Assembly (NCBI GenBank): GCA_036946405.1 | Contig: JAQIJC010000001.1 | Location: forward strand, 875,001 to 939,000 | Direction of reading: 5' to 3' | Length of the DNA stretch: 64,000 nucleotides | Source: Sphingomonas phyllosphaerae | Lineage (GTDB): Bacteria; Pseudomonadota; Alphaproteobacteria; Sphingomonadales; Sphingomonadaceae | The notes under the pieces: model-generated | Told to the model about the DNA's origin: nothing | The model's input: the letters and a program-made list of their open reading frames with translations, nothing else | The model's database searches: none | Translations under genes and position numbers: made by a program | Part shown: in pieces, positions 8,866 through 17,020 of the stretch | Layout of the letters: the number at the start of each line of letters is the position of its first letter | Position numbering within the stretch: the stretch's first letter is position 1

Positions 8866-10929
8866 TCAGAAGATGCCCAGGAATTTCTTGCGCTTCTGCC
8901 CCTCGACCTTGCCGTTGCCGACATCCTTGCGCGGCTTGCCGTCCTTGTCGCGCTGGGCGGCGGCCGGCTTGGCGGCGAGCACCGGGCCGCATTGCGCCGC
9001 CTTGGCGTCACCCGGATCGACGAACGCCAGCAACGCCGCGACCGGCGTGCCGACGATCGCCAGCCCCAGCCCGGCACCGGCGCGCGCCACCAGCTGCGGC
9101 GAGATCACGTTGAGCGACGGCGATGCGAAATAGCCGCTGACCCCGACCGGCGACTGGCCCGAGAACAGGCTGAACTTCTTGGCATCGGCACGGAAGGCGA
9201 GATCGAGCGCCTCGCTCCTGAAGCTGAAGCCGCCCTTGCCGAGGATGACGTTCTTCTTGGTGTCGATCAGGATCGGGTCGGTCGCGGCGACGCCGTTGCG
9301 CACGGTGAACGCGACCAACCCGCAATTGATCTGCACCGGCTCCTTCAGCTCCTGCTCGAACATCTTCTGGATGAACACGCCCAGATCGATTTCGGCGAGC
9401 TGGACGTTGCGCGTCCACAGGCTGCCGCTCGGGATCACGAAGGCGATCCGGCCATCGGCGGTCGAGAGCGAATCGTGAATCGTGTCGCCGCGTCCCTTCA
9501 GCTGGATCCGTCCGCGGATCGTGCCGCTGGTCCCCGACTCGGCGACGCCATAGCCGGCGAGCAATTGCCCGAGCGGGGTGGGCGCGAGCCGCACGTCGTA
9601 GCTGACCGCACTCGGCCGCTGGCGCGTGTCGAACACGGTGTCGGTCGCCAACTTGCCGCGCGCCATCGTCATGGTCAGCGGCGACAGCGCCAGCCGCCCG
9701 CGCTCGAGATCGAGCTTCAGGTCGATGTCAGCGATCGGCAGCCGCTTCGAGCGGACGCGGTCGATATGCCATGTCAGATCGGCGTCGAAGCGCTGCATCG
9801 TCGCGATCGGCAGCGCGGCGTCGGGCAGGATGCGCGCAGGCGCCGCACCGGTCGCCGCGGCGGCGGCGATCGCGCCTTTGGTCGCGACGATATCGGGGTT
9901 GAAGCCGATGAACGGCGCGGCATCGATGATGTCGAGCTGGCGCGTGGTCAGTTGCGAATCGAGGTGGAGCCGCGCGCGGTTGGCGATCGTCAGCCGCCCG
10001 CGCACGTCGCTGTCACCGAACGTCCCGCGCAGGTGCGTGAAGCGATACTCGGGCCCGCTCTGCACCAGCTGCGCGCGCAGCCGATAGGTGCGCGTGTTCG
10101 GGATCGCGACGCCGATGATGTCGAGCAGGGTCGCGAGGTTGCGCCCGCGCGCCTGCACCGCCAGCGGCAAGTCCTCGAACGCGGCGATGCTCGGCAGCGT
10201 CCCCGCGACATCGATGACGTTCCCCGCCGCCCGCGCCCGCATTACCAGCTCGTTCCTGCCGCGCGCGACCGTGGCGTCCGGCGACAGCAGCCGCGCCACG
10301 ACCGTGAACGGCGTCCCGCGCAGCCGTCCGCCGCCGTCGAGACCGACCGCTTCGCCGATCCGCGCCTCGGTGGAGCGGATCGTGTCGAGTTTGACGTCGG
10401 CAAGCAACTGCATCCGCGGATCGAGATAGCGGACCTGCGTGCCGGTAACGGTCGCGCGGTCGATGCGCGGCAGGTCGAGCGGCTTGCCGCCCTTCTTCTC
10501 GCTGAACGTCCAGCTATTGTGGTCGTGCGCCTTCGTCCATTCGAGATCGACCGCGCCGTTGGTCAGGTCCAGCCAGTAGAGCCGGCGCTTGCCGAACAGC
10601 AGCGACAACGGTGCGATGCGCGTGTCGATTCGGTCGGCGCTGAACAGATACGGCCGCGTCGCCCACGCCGGATTGGCGATCGCGATCTTCTCGGCATAGA
10701 ATTTGATCTTCAGCGGCGCGAAATAGAGCTGGAAGTCGCCGCCGACCGTCACCTGCCGGTTGGTCAGCCGGCCGACGACGCGCTCGAACGTGCCTTTCAG
10801 GAACCGGCCCTTGGTGACGAACAGCACCAGCCAGATTGCGGCGAGCGTCGCGACCAGCACCACCGCGACGTTGCGCGCGATGCGCCGCCAGCGCGGTTTG
10901 GTCTGCGGCGCGGGAGCGGTCGTTGCCAT
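8866..10929 (-). CDS. AsmA family protein
   Basis: 687 residues. After a basic N terminus there is one membrane anchor (about 18-40, NVAVVLVATLAAIWLVLFV), and the rest is periplasmic, with the AsmA-type repeats: LFSADRIDTRIAPLSLLFGKRRLYWLDLTNGAVDLEW near 92-130 and the C-terminal LKGRGDTIHDSLSTADGRIAFVI...LWTRNVQLAEIDLGVF block near 470-520. AsmA-like proteins belong to the bridge-like lipid-transport superfamily and are linked to outer-membrane lipid homeostasis; the exact cargo here is unknown. The C terminus is Lys/Arg-rich. It is transcribed with the ligase downstream and is divergent from rpmI-rplT. Confidence 0.88.
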   Translation of the reverse strand: MATTAPAPQTKPRWRRIARNVAVVLVATLAAIWLVLFVTKGRFLKGTFERVVGRLTNRQVTVGGDFQLYFAPLKIKFYAEKIAIANPAWATRPYLFSADRIDTRIAPLSLLFGKRRLYWLDLTNGAVDLEWTKAHDHNSWTFSEKKGGKPLDLPRIDRATVTGTQVRYLDPRMQLLADVKLDTIRSTEARIGEAVGLDGGGRLRGTPFTVVARLLSPDATVARGRNELVMRARAAGNVIDVAGTLPSIAAFEDLPLAVQARGRNLATLLDIIGVAIPNTRTYRLRAQLVQSGPEYRFTHLRGTFGDSDVRGRLTIANRARLHLDSQLTTRQLDIIDAAPFIGFNPDIVATKGAIAAAAATGAAPARILPDAALPIATMQRFDADLTWHIDRVRSKRLPIADIDLKLDLERGRLALSPLTMTMARGKLATDTVFDTRQRPSAVSYDVRLAPTPLGQLLAGYGVAESGTSGTIRGRIQLKGRGDTIHDSLSTADGRIAFVIPSGSLWTRNVQLAEIDLGVFIQKMFEQELKEPVQINCGLVAFTVRNGVAATDPILIDTKKNVILGKGGFSFRSEALDLAFRADAKKFSLFSGQSPVGVSGYFASPSLNVISPQLVARAGAGLGLAIVGTPVAALLAFVDPGDAKAAQCGPVLAAKPAAAQRDKDGKPRKDVGNGKVEGQKRKKFLGIF

Positions 10930-11092
10930 CGCGGTACAATCGCAAGATTGCGGCGCGGGTTCCCTGTGGTTGCTTTTCGGGCGACGTGTCGCTATGCGGC
11001 CCGCTTCCCGAGCGATCGGCGGATACGGACGGCCCGGCCAACGAGGGCTGCCGCGGCCGTCTCAGTCGATTCGCGCAGCAGAAAGGATGAAA

Positions 11093-11296
11093 ATGCCCAA
11101 GCTCAAGACCAAGAGTGGCGTGAAGAAGCGCTTCAAGCTGACGGCCACCGGCCTTCTGAAGCACGGCGTCGCTGGCAAGCGCCACCGCCTGATGAGCCAC
11201 AACGCCAAGTACATCCGCCAGAACCGCCGCACCAAGGTGCTGTCGAAGGCCGACACCGCCGCGGTGAAGGCCTGGGCGCCCTACGGTCTCAGCTGA
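11093..11296 (+). CDS. rpmI: 50S ribosomal protein L35 (bL35)
   Basis: 67 residues, very basic, MPKLKTKSGVKKRFKLTATG..., the standard bL35 sequence. There are two in-frame ATGs at 11087 and 11093; the second is chosen because GAAAGGA at 11081-11087 sits 5 bp before it and family members begin MPKLKTK. It is 17 bp upstream of rplT, the usual pair. infC, which often precedes rpmI, is not adjacent here, so the promoter must lie in the 163-bp gap shared with asmA. Confidence 0.96.
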   Translation: MPKLKTKSGVKKRFKLTATGLLKHGVAGKRHRLMSHNAKYIRQNRRTKVLSKADTAAVKAWAPYGLS

Positions 11297-11313
11297 GCGA
11301 GAAGGAATAGAAT

Positions 11314-11679
11314 ATGGCACGCGTCAAGCGGGGCGTAACCACTCGCGCCAAGCACAAGAACATCCTGGAACAGGCCAAGGGCTATCGCGGTCGTCGCAAG
11401 AACACGATCCGCGTCGCCCGTCAGGCGGTCGAAAAGGCCGGCCAGTACGCCTATCGCGACCGCAAGGTTAAGAAGCGTACGTTCCGTGGTCTGTGGATCC
11501 AGCGCATCAACGCCGGCGTCCGCGCCGAGGGTCTGACCTATTCGCAGTTCATGCACGGCCTGAAGCTGGCGGGCGTCGAACTCGACCGGAAGGTCCTGGC
11601 CGACATCGCGATGCACGAGGGTGAGGCTTTTGCCGCCATCATCGCGCAGGCGAAGGCGGCTCTCCCGCAGGCCGCCTGA
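11314..11679 (+). CDS. rplT: 50S ribosomal protein L20 (bL20)
   Basis: 121 residues, [20 protein letters not shown] with the extended basic N-terminal tail that threads into 23S rRNA, followed by the globular part with [18 protein letters not shown]. bL20 is needed for early 50S assembly and in many bacteria represses its own operon by binding a leader RNA; no such leader structure can be claimed from reading alone. GAGAAGGAATAGAAT precedes the ATG. A strong terminator follows at 11785-11814. Confidence 0.97.
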   Translation: MARVKRGVTTRAKHKNILEQAKGYRGRRKNTIRVARQAVEKAGQYAYRDRKVKKRTFRGLWIQRINAGVRAEGLTYSQFMHGLKLAGVELDRKVLADIAMHEGEAFAAIIAQAKAALPQAA

Positions 11680-11689
11680 GTGCGGACGG

Positions 11690-11717
11690 CCCGCGCCTGC
11701 GACAGCAGGCGCGGGAC
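11690..11717 (+). other. GC-rich hairpin downstream of rplT
   Basis: CCCGCGCCTGC and GCAGGCGCGGG form an 11-bp stem around a 4-base loop just after the rplT stop. It lacks a T-run, so it may be an RNA 3' stabiliser rather than a terminator. Confidence 0.45.
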
Positions 11718-11784
11718 TCGTCACGACGGGCAGCGGGTCGGCAACGCCGATCCGTCTGACGGCGTGACGCAATAGATGCGAAAA

Positions 11785-11814
11785 GGGCGTCGGTGATAAC
11801 ACCGGCGCCCTTTT
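11785..11814 (+). terminator. Rho-independent terminator of rpmI-rplT
   Basis: GGGCGTCGGTG, loop ATAA, CACCGGCGCCC, then TTTT and C-T-G-T-T-C; preceded by AAAA, so it may work in both directions. It closes the ribosomal-protein operon. The rest of the 435-bp gap to the next gene (11680-12114) contains the hairpin at 11690-11717 and two family A repeats; I see nothing else in it. Confidence 0.85.
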
Positions 11815-11841
11815 CTGTTCGATGTGTCAGTGACCCACTCT

Positions 11842-11937
11842 CGTCATCCCCGCGCAGGCGGGGATCCAGACGCGCAGGTTCTTCGATAGGAGCGCAAACG
11901 TCAGAGGTTCTGGATTCCCGCCTGCGCGGGAACGACG
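11842..11937. repeat. Repeat family A, copy 2
   Basis: CGTCATCCCCGCGCAGGCGG to CCTGCGCGGGAACGACGG, same orientation as copy 1. The two arms are slightly diverged (CATCCCC against GGGAACG), so the ends no longer pair perfectly. It is followed by 66 bp of unique sequence and then copy 3. Confidence 0.85.
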
Positions 11938-12003
11938 GAATTAAGTAGGCGTCCCACGCCAACAACGAGGCAGCGTCTTCTACCCCCCTCGCCCCGCCGC
12001 TAA

Positions 12004-12099
12004 CGTCATCCCCGCGCAGGCGGGGATCCAGACGCGCAGGCCTGTCGATAGAAGCACGAACGTCAGAGGTTCTGGATTCCCGCCTGCGCGGGAACGACG
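12004..12099. repeat. Repeat family A, copy 3
   Basis: A second, tandem-oriented family A copy, highly similar to copy 2. It ends 15 bp before the start of the GIY-YIG gene. Confidence 0.85.
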
Positions 12100-12114
12100 A
12101 AAAGGGAGCGGGGA

Positions 12115-12426
12115 ATGGAGCGGCAACCATGCGTCTACATCCTCGCCAGCCGACCGCACGGCACGCTCTACATCGGTGTCACCTCGAACCTGCTCGGCCG
12201 GCTGATCCAGCATCGCAACGGCACCTTCGAGGGCTTCACCGCACGCTATCACGTCACCCGGCTCGTCTGGTACGAAACCGCCGACACGATGGAGGCCGCG
12301 ATCCAGCGCGAGAAGCAACTGAAGAAGTGGAATTGCGACTGGAAGCTGCGGCTGATCGAGGAAACCAACCCGCAATGGCTGGACTTGGGCGCAAGCTTCG
12401 GCTTGGACGGCACGCATGACGGATAA
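12115..12426 (+). CDS. GIY-YIG nuclease-family protein
   Basis: 103 residues. The GIY-YIG module is seen as VYIL (7-10) and LYIGVT (18-23), followed by the arginine-containing [11 protein letters not shown] and the [24 protein letters not shown] block with the expected catalytic glutamate. This single-domain UvrC-N-like family is widespread in alphaproteobacteria; its substrate is unknown. GGGAGCGGGG lies just upstream of the ATG. The gene sits 15 bp after a tandem pair of family A repeats and runs into pheS: its stop codon (12424-12426) lies 4 bp before the chosen pheS ATG. It is probably cotranscribed with pheST, an odd partner for a nuclease. Confidence 0.88.
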   Translation: MERQPCVYILASRPHGTLYIGVTSNLLGRLIQHRNGTFEGFTARYHVTRLVWYETADTMEAAIQREKQLKKWNCDWKLRLIEETNPQWLDLGASFGLDGTHDG

Positions 12427-12430
12427 CACG

Positions 12431-13531
12431 ATGACTGACACCGACGATCTCAAGACCCATCTGCTCGTCGCGATCGACGCCTCGGCCTCGCTCGATGCGC
12501 TGGAGGCGGTGCGGGTCGATGCGCTCGGCAAGCAGGGCCGCGTCACGCAGCTGCTCAAGACGATGGGCGCGCTCTCCCCCGAGGAGCGCCAGACGCGCGG
12601 CCCCGCGATCCACGGGCTGCGCGAGGCGGTGACCAGCGCGATCGCGGTCCGCAAAAGCCATCTGGAGCAAGTCGCGCTCGACGCGCAGCTCGCCAGCGAG
12701 GCGCTCGACATGACGCTGCCCGCCGACGCGCCGCTCGCCGGCACGGTGCACCCGGTCAGTCAGGTGATGGACGAACTGGCGGAGATCTTCGCCGACCTCG
12801 GCTTCGCGGTGGCGAGCGGGCCGGAGATGGAAACCGACTGGCACAATTTCGGTGCGCTCAACATACCCGAAACCCATCCGGCGCGCGCGATGCACGACAC
12901 CTTCTACCTCGCCGGGCGCGAGAACAGCGATCCGAACGATCGCGAGACACCCCGCGTCCTGCGCACGCACACCTCGCCGGTGCAGATCCGCACGATGCTG
13001 GCCAACAAGCCGCCGATCCGCATCATCGCACCGGGCCGCACCTATCGTTCCGATAGCGATGCGACGCACACGCCGATGTTCCACCAGGTCGAGGGGCTGG
13101 TGATCGACAAGGGCATTACGCTCGGCCACCTCAAATGGACGCTGGAGACGTTCCTCAAGGCATTCTTCGAGCGCGACGATATCGTGCTCCGCCTGCGCCC
13201 GAGCTATTTCCCGTTCACCGAGCCGTCGGCGGAGGTCGACGTCGGCTATTCGGTGGTGAAGGGCAAGCGCGTGATCGGCGGGTCGGAAGGCTGGATGGAA
13301 GTGCTGGGCAGCGGCATGGTCCACCCTAAGGTGATCGAAGCGTGCGGGCTCGATCCCGAGAAATGGCAGGGTTTCGCGTTCGGCTGCGGGATCGACCGGC
13401 TGGCGATGCTGAAATACGGGATGGACGATCTGCGCCCGTTCTTTGACGGCGATATCCGCTGGCTGAAACATTACGGGTTCAGCGCGCTCGACGTGCCGAC
13501 CCTGTCGGGCGGCGTCGGGACGCCGGCCTGA
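12431..13531 (+). CDS. pheS: Phenylalanine--tRNA ligase alpha subunit
   Basis: 366 residues from ATG 12431 ([16 protein letters not shown]). Catalytic subunit of the alpha2-beta2 enzyme that charges tRNA-Phe. It has an N-terminal coiled-coil arm (about 1-90), then class II motif 1 around [19 protein letters not shown], motif 2 FRTYRSD-like [19 protein letters not shown] near 200 and motif 3 [14 protein letters not shown] near 315-330. A second in-frame ATG at 12416, inside the GIY-YIG gene, would add five residues; neither has a clear ribosome site. pheT follows after 103 bp that contain a family E repeat. Confidence 0.96.
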   Translation: MTDTDDLKTHLLVAIDASASLDALEAVRVDALGKQGRVTQLLKTMGALSPEERQTRGPAIHGLREAVTSAIAVRKSHLEQVALDAQLASEALDMTLPADAPLAGTVHPVSQVMDELAEIFADLGFAVASGPEMETDWHNFGALNIPETHPARAMHDTFYLAGRENSDPNDRETPRVLRTHTSPVQIRTMLANKPPIRIIAPGRTYRSDSDATHTPMFHQVEGLVIDKGITLGHLKWTLETFLKAFFERDDIVLRLRPSYFPFTEPSAEVDVGYSVVKGKRVIGGSEGWMEVLGSGMVHPKVIEACGLDPEKWQGFAFGCGIDRLAMLKYGMDDLRPFFDGDIRWLKHYGFSALDVPTLSGGVGTPA

Positions 13532-13540
13532 CAATGACGT

Positions 13541-13625
13541 CGTCGTTCCTGCGAAGGCAGGAACCCATGGCTGGTGAGTGTGCCACCACGTAGAGACATA
13601 GGCTCCTGCCTGCGCAGGAGCGACG
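13541..13625. repeat. Repeat family E, copy 1, inside the pheS-pheT operon
   Basis: CGTCGTTCCTGCGAAGGCAG pairs with CTGCCTGCGCAGGAGCGACG; a CCCATGG...ACATAGG inner arm also matches. Other copies are at 33534-33665 and 60456-60585. The right end is only 9 bp before the pheT ATG, so its hairpin would form in the pheST mRNA. Confidence 0.8.
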
Positions 13626-13634
13626 GGATAAAAG

Positions 13635-15998
13635 ATGAAATTCACGCTCTCCTGGCTCAAGGACCATCTGGACACGACCGCTTCGCTCGACGAGATCGTG
13701 GTCGCGCTCACCAATATCGGGCTGGAGGTGGAGGCCGTCACCGATCCCGCCGCCAGGCTGGACGGCTTCACCGTCGCGCGCGTCCTCAGCGCCGAGCGCC
13801 ACCCGCAGGCCGACAAGTTGCAGGTGCTCTCGGTCGATGCCGGCGGCGGTCCGTTGCAGGTGGTGTGCGGTGCGCCCAACGCGCGCGCTGGCCTTGTCGG
13901 CGTGTTCGGCAAGCCGGGCGCGGCAGTGCCCGCCAACGGCATGGTGCTCAAGGTCGCCGCGATCCGCGGCGTCGAATCGAACGGCATGATGTGCTCGACG
14001 CGCGAGCTGGAGCTGGGCGAGGATCACGACGGGATCATCGAGCTGCCCGCCGACGCGCCGGTCGGCACCGCCTTCGCCGATTATGCCGGGCTCGGCGATC
14101 CGGTGATCGAAGTGTCGGTGACGCCGAACAAGCAGGATTGCATGGGCGTCCACGGCATCGCGCGCGATCTGGCGGCGGCGGGGCTCGGTACGTTGGTGCC
14201 GCCGACGGTGCCCGAGGTCGCGGGCGAGGGCGCAGGCCCCGACGTGCGGATCGAGGATGCGGCAGGCTGCCCGGCGTTCTTCGCGCAAGGTGTGCGTGGC
14301 CTCACCAACGGTGCCGCGCCCGAGTGGATGACGAAGCGGCTGCGCGCGATCGGGCAGAAGCCGATCTCGGCATTGGTCGATATCACCAATTATCTGACGG
14401 TCGATCTCGGCCGCCCGCTGCACGTCTATGACAAGGCGAAGCTGTCGGGCGGGCTGGTCGCACGTCAGGCACGCGACGGCGAAACCGTCGAAGCGCTCAA
14501 CGGCAAGACCTATACGCTGTCGGCCGGGATGACCGTCATCGCCGACGATGTCGCGGTGCACGACATCGGCGGGATCATGGGCGGTGCGCATTCGGGCGTG
14601 TCGGAGACGACCACCGATGTCGTGATCGAGTGCGCCTATTTCACCCCGGAGGCGATCGCGCGTACCGGACAGAAGCTGGCGCTGACCAGCGACGCGCGGC
14701 AGCGGTTCGAGCGCGGCGTCGACCCGGCGTTCCTCGACGATGGGCTCGCGATCGCGACCTTCCTCGTGCTCGAATATTGCGGCGGCGCCGCCAGCGGTGT
14801 GACCCGCGCGGGCGAGCCGCCGCTCGGGACGCGCTCCTACGCCTATGACCCGGCGCGCGCCGAGACGCTCGGCGGGCTCGCGGTCGGGCCCGAGCGGCAA
14901 CGCGCGATTCTCGAATCGCTCGGCTTCATCGTCGACGACGCGTGGAACGTCACCCCGCCGACCTGGCGGCGCGATGTGGACGGCACCGCTGATCTGGTCG
15001 AGGAAGTGATCCGCATCGAGGGGATCGACAAGGTCGCTCCGGTGCCGCTCCCGCGCGTCGCGGGTGTCGCGCGCCCGACCGCGACCCCCGAACAGCGCAT
15101 CGAGCGCCGCACGCGCCGCGCCGCCGCGGCGCGCGGGCTCGACGAGGCGGTGACGTGGAGCTTCCTCAGCGAAAAACAGGTCGCGCCGTTCGGCGAAGCG
15201 GCGTGGCGGCTGGCGAATCCGATCAGCGAGGAACTGAAGGTGATGCGCCCGTCGCTGCTGCCCGGTCTGCTCTCGGCGGCCGAGCGCAACCTGCGGCAGG
15301 GCGTCGAGACGGTGCGGCTGTTCGAGATCGGCCGGCGCTATCTGCCCGAGGGCGAGCGCGCGACCTTGGGCGTGGTGCTGGCGGGCGACCGCCGCGTGCG
15401 TGGCTGGCGCGAGGGCAAGGCCGCCGGGTTCGACGCTTATGACGCCAAGGCCGAGGCGCTCGCGCTGCTCGCGGCGGCGGGCGCGCCGGTCGACAACCTT
15501 CAGGTGATGGGCGAGGCGGGCGCGGCCTTCCACCCCGGTCGCTCGGGCACGCTGCGGCTCGGGCCGAAGACGGTGCTGGCGGCGTTCGGCGCGGTGCATC
15601 CGGCGGTGATGAAGGCGTTCGACCTTTCGGGGCAGGTCGCCGCGGTCGAGCTGTACCTCGACGCGATCCCCGCCAGGCGCGGATCGGGGTTCATGCGTCC
15701 GGCCTATGCGCCGCCCGCGCTCCAGCCGGTGCGCCGCGACTTCGCGTTCCTCGTGCCCGCCGACGTCTCGGCCGAGGCGCTGGTCCGCGCGGTCAAGGGC
15801 GCGGACAAGGCGACCATCACCCGCGCGCGCGTCTTCGACGTCTTCACCGGCACCGGCGTCGCGGAGGGACACAAGTCGGTCGCGGTCGAGGTGGTGCTGC
15901 AACCCGCCGAGAAGAGCTTCACCGACGCCGATCTGAAGGCGATCGCCGACAAGGTGGTCGCCGCCGCCGCCAAGCAGGGAGCGCAATTACGTGGCTGA
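13635..15998 (+). CDS. pheT: Phenylalanine--tRNA ligase beta subunit
   Basis: 787 residues, full length for the bacterial form. It begins MKFTLSWLKDHLDTTASLDEI. A tRNA-binding OB domain lies near 39-150 (HPQADKLQVLSVDAGGGPLQVVCGAPN), followed by B3/B4 editing domains (YDKAKLSGGLVARQARDGE...), B5 with DLVEEVIRIEGIDKV near 455 and a C-terminal anticodon-binding FDX domain (RRDFAFLVPADV... near 700). It contacts the tRNA and removes mischarged Tyr. Its last 8 bases overlap the GTG of the next gene. The weak ribosome site GGGATAAAAG partly derives from the end of the repeat. Confidence 0.96.
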   Translation: MKFTLSWLKDHLDTTASLDEIVVALTNIGLEVEAVTDPAARLDGFTVARVLSAERHPQADKLQVLSVDAGGGPLQVVCGAPNARAGLVGVFGKPGAAVPANGMVLKVAAIRGVESNGMMCSTRELELGEDHDGIIELPADAPVGTAFADYAGLGDPVIEVSVTPNKQDCMGVHGIARDLAAAGLGTLVPPTVPEVAGEGAGPDVRIEDAAGCPAFFAQGVRGLTNGAAPEWMTKRLRAIGQKPISALVDITNYLTVDLGRPLHVYDKAKLSGGLVARQARDGETVEALNGKTYTLSAGMTVIADDVAVHDIGGIMGGAHSGVSETTTDVVIECAYFTPEAIARTGQKLALTSDARQRFERGVDPAFLDDGLAIATFLVLEYCGGAASGVTRAGEPPLGTRSYAYDPARAETLGGLAVGPERQRAILESLGFIVDDAWNVTPPTWRRDVDGTADLVEEVIRIEGIDKVAPVPLPRVAGVARPTATPEQRIERRTRRAAAARGLDEAVTWSFLSEKQVAPFGEAAWRLANPISEELKVMRPSLLPGLLSAAERNLRQGVETVRLFEIGRRYLPEGERATLGVVLAGDRRVRGWREGKAAGFDAYDAKAEALALLAAAGAPVDNLQVMGEAGAAFHPGRSGTLRLGPKTVLAAFGAVHPAVMKAFDLSGQVAAVELYLDAIPARRGSGFMRPAYAPPALQPVRRDFAFLVPADVSAEALVRAVKGADKATITRARVFDVFTGTGVAEGHKSVAVEVVLQPAEKSFTDADLKAIADKVVAAAAKQGAQLRG

Positions 15999-16869
15999 CG
16001 ACTGGATCCGTATTGCGAACGGCACGCTGACCGCCGCGATCAACCCGCTCGGCGCGGAGCTGTCGTCGCTGACCGATGCCGATGGGCGCGAGTTGATGAC
16101 CGACGCCGACCCGCGCTTCTGGACCGGGCGCGCGCCGCTCTTGTTCCCGGTGGTCGGGATGACCGCCAACGGCGCGATCAAGGTCGACGGCGTGTCCTAT
16201 CCGATCGGCAAGCACGGCTTCGCGCGGCGCAGCGTCTTCTCGGTTATCGAGACGAGCGCGACGCGGGCGGTGTTCGCGCTCGCCGACGACCAGGCGACCC
16301 GCGCCGCCTATCCGTTTGCGTTTCGGCTGGAGGTGGCGTTCGAGCTGCGCGACGCGACGCTGGCGATCGAGGCGACGGTCTGCAACCCGGCGGACGAGCC
16401 GCTGCCCGCCAGCTTCGGCTTCCACCCCGCCTTCGCCTGGCCGCTGCCTTACGGACAGGACCGCGCCGCACATCGCATCGCGTTCGAGAAGGACGAGCCC
16501 GGCGCGCTCAAGGTGATCGCCGCCGACGGCACGATCGCCGCGACCGAGCGTCCCTCGCCGCTCGATGGTCCCGTGCTGCACCTCGCCGACGATCTGTTCA
16601 CCGACGACGCGTTGGTGTGGGACCCGGTCGCGTCGCAGTCGGTTATTTACGGCGTCGACGGCGCACCGCAGCTCCGTATCGGGTTCCCCGACACGCCCAG
16701 GCTCGGCATCTGGACCAAGCCCGGCGCGGCCTATGTCTGCGTCGAGCCATGGCACGGCATCGCCGATCCGGAGGGCTTCGACGGCGAATATCGCGACAAG
16801 CCCGGCGTGTTCGAGGTGCCCGCGCACGGCGAGCAGCGCATCACGATGAGCATCACGCTAACCGACTGA
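15991..16869 (+). CDS. Aldose 1-epimerase-like (LacX-type) protein
   Basis: 292 residues from GTG 15991, overlapping pheT by 8 bases. The galactose-mutarotase-like beta-sandwich is recognised from NGTLTAAINPLGAELSSL, FWTGRAPLLFPVVGM, KHGFARRSVFSV and ASFGFHPAFAWPL, the latter with the His expected at the active site, plus a C-terminal VCVEPWHGIAD block with the catalytic-type Glu near 250. It would interconvert sugar anomers; the substrate cannot be read from sequence. Location is cytoplasmic (no leader). The tight overlap with pheT implies cotranslation, although the two functions are unrelated. Confidence 0.85.
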   Translation: MADDWIRIANGTLTAAINPLGAELSSLTDADGRELMTDADPRFWTGRAPLLFPVVGMTANGAIKVDGVSYPIGKHGFARRSVFSVIETSATRAVFALADDQATRAAYPFAFRLEVAFELRDATLAIEATVCNPADEPLPASFGFHPAFAWPLPYGQDRAAHRIAFEKDEPGALKVIAADGTIAATERPSPLDGPVLHLADDLFTDDALVWDPVASQSVIYGVDGAPQLRIGFPDTPRLGIWTKPGAAYVCVEPWHGIADPEGFDGEYRDKPGVFEVPAHGEQRITMSITLTD

Positions 16870-16877
16870 CATCGCAT

Positions 16878-16931
16878 CGTCATTGCGAGCGTAGCGAAGC
16901 AATCCAGGGCCTTAGCTACGCTCGCAATGAC
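16878..16931. repeat. Repeat family D (ATTGCGAGCGTAGCGAAGCAATCC)
   Basis: CGTCATTGCGAGCGTAGCG and CGCTCGCAATGAC-type ends form an inverted repeat around AGCAATCCAGGGCCTTAG. A related element is at 57061-57130. This sequence type is common in intergenic DNA of many proteobacteria. Confidence 0.75.
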
Positions 16932-17020
16932 CACCGCGGGATCACCCTGGGCGGCAAACCCGCGACCAAAGTCCGCTTCACCTCCGCCACGTCCCCGGCT
17001 ACGCTAGGCGCAGGAGACGG

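Noticed and set aside
8992..11310. A very long open frame (about 770 codons) on the + strand opposite asmA and running into rpmI
   Set aside because: It is the antisense shadow of a GC-rich coding region: composition is Arg/Asp/Gln-rich without domain similarity, and asmA and rpmI are clear genes.
11842..12099. Two similar spaced repeats that could suggest a small CRISPR array
   Set aside because: Units are about 96 bp, palindromic, only two, with 66 bp between; they match other dispersed intergenic copies, and no cas gene is present.
13479..15986. 835-codon open frame on the - strand opposite pheT
   Set aside because: Antisense shadow; pheT is unmistakable over the same region and the alternative protein has no fold-like pattern.
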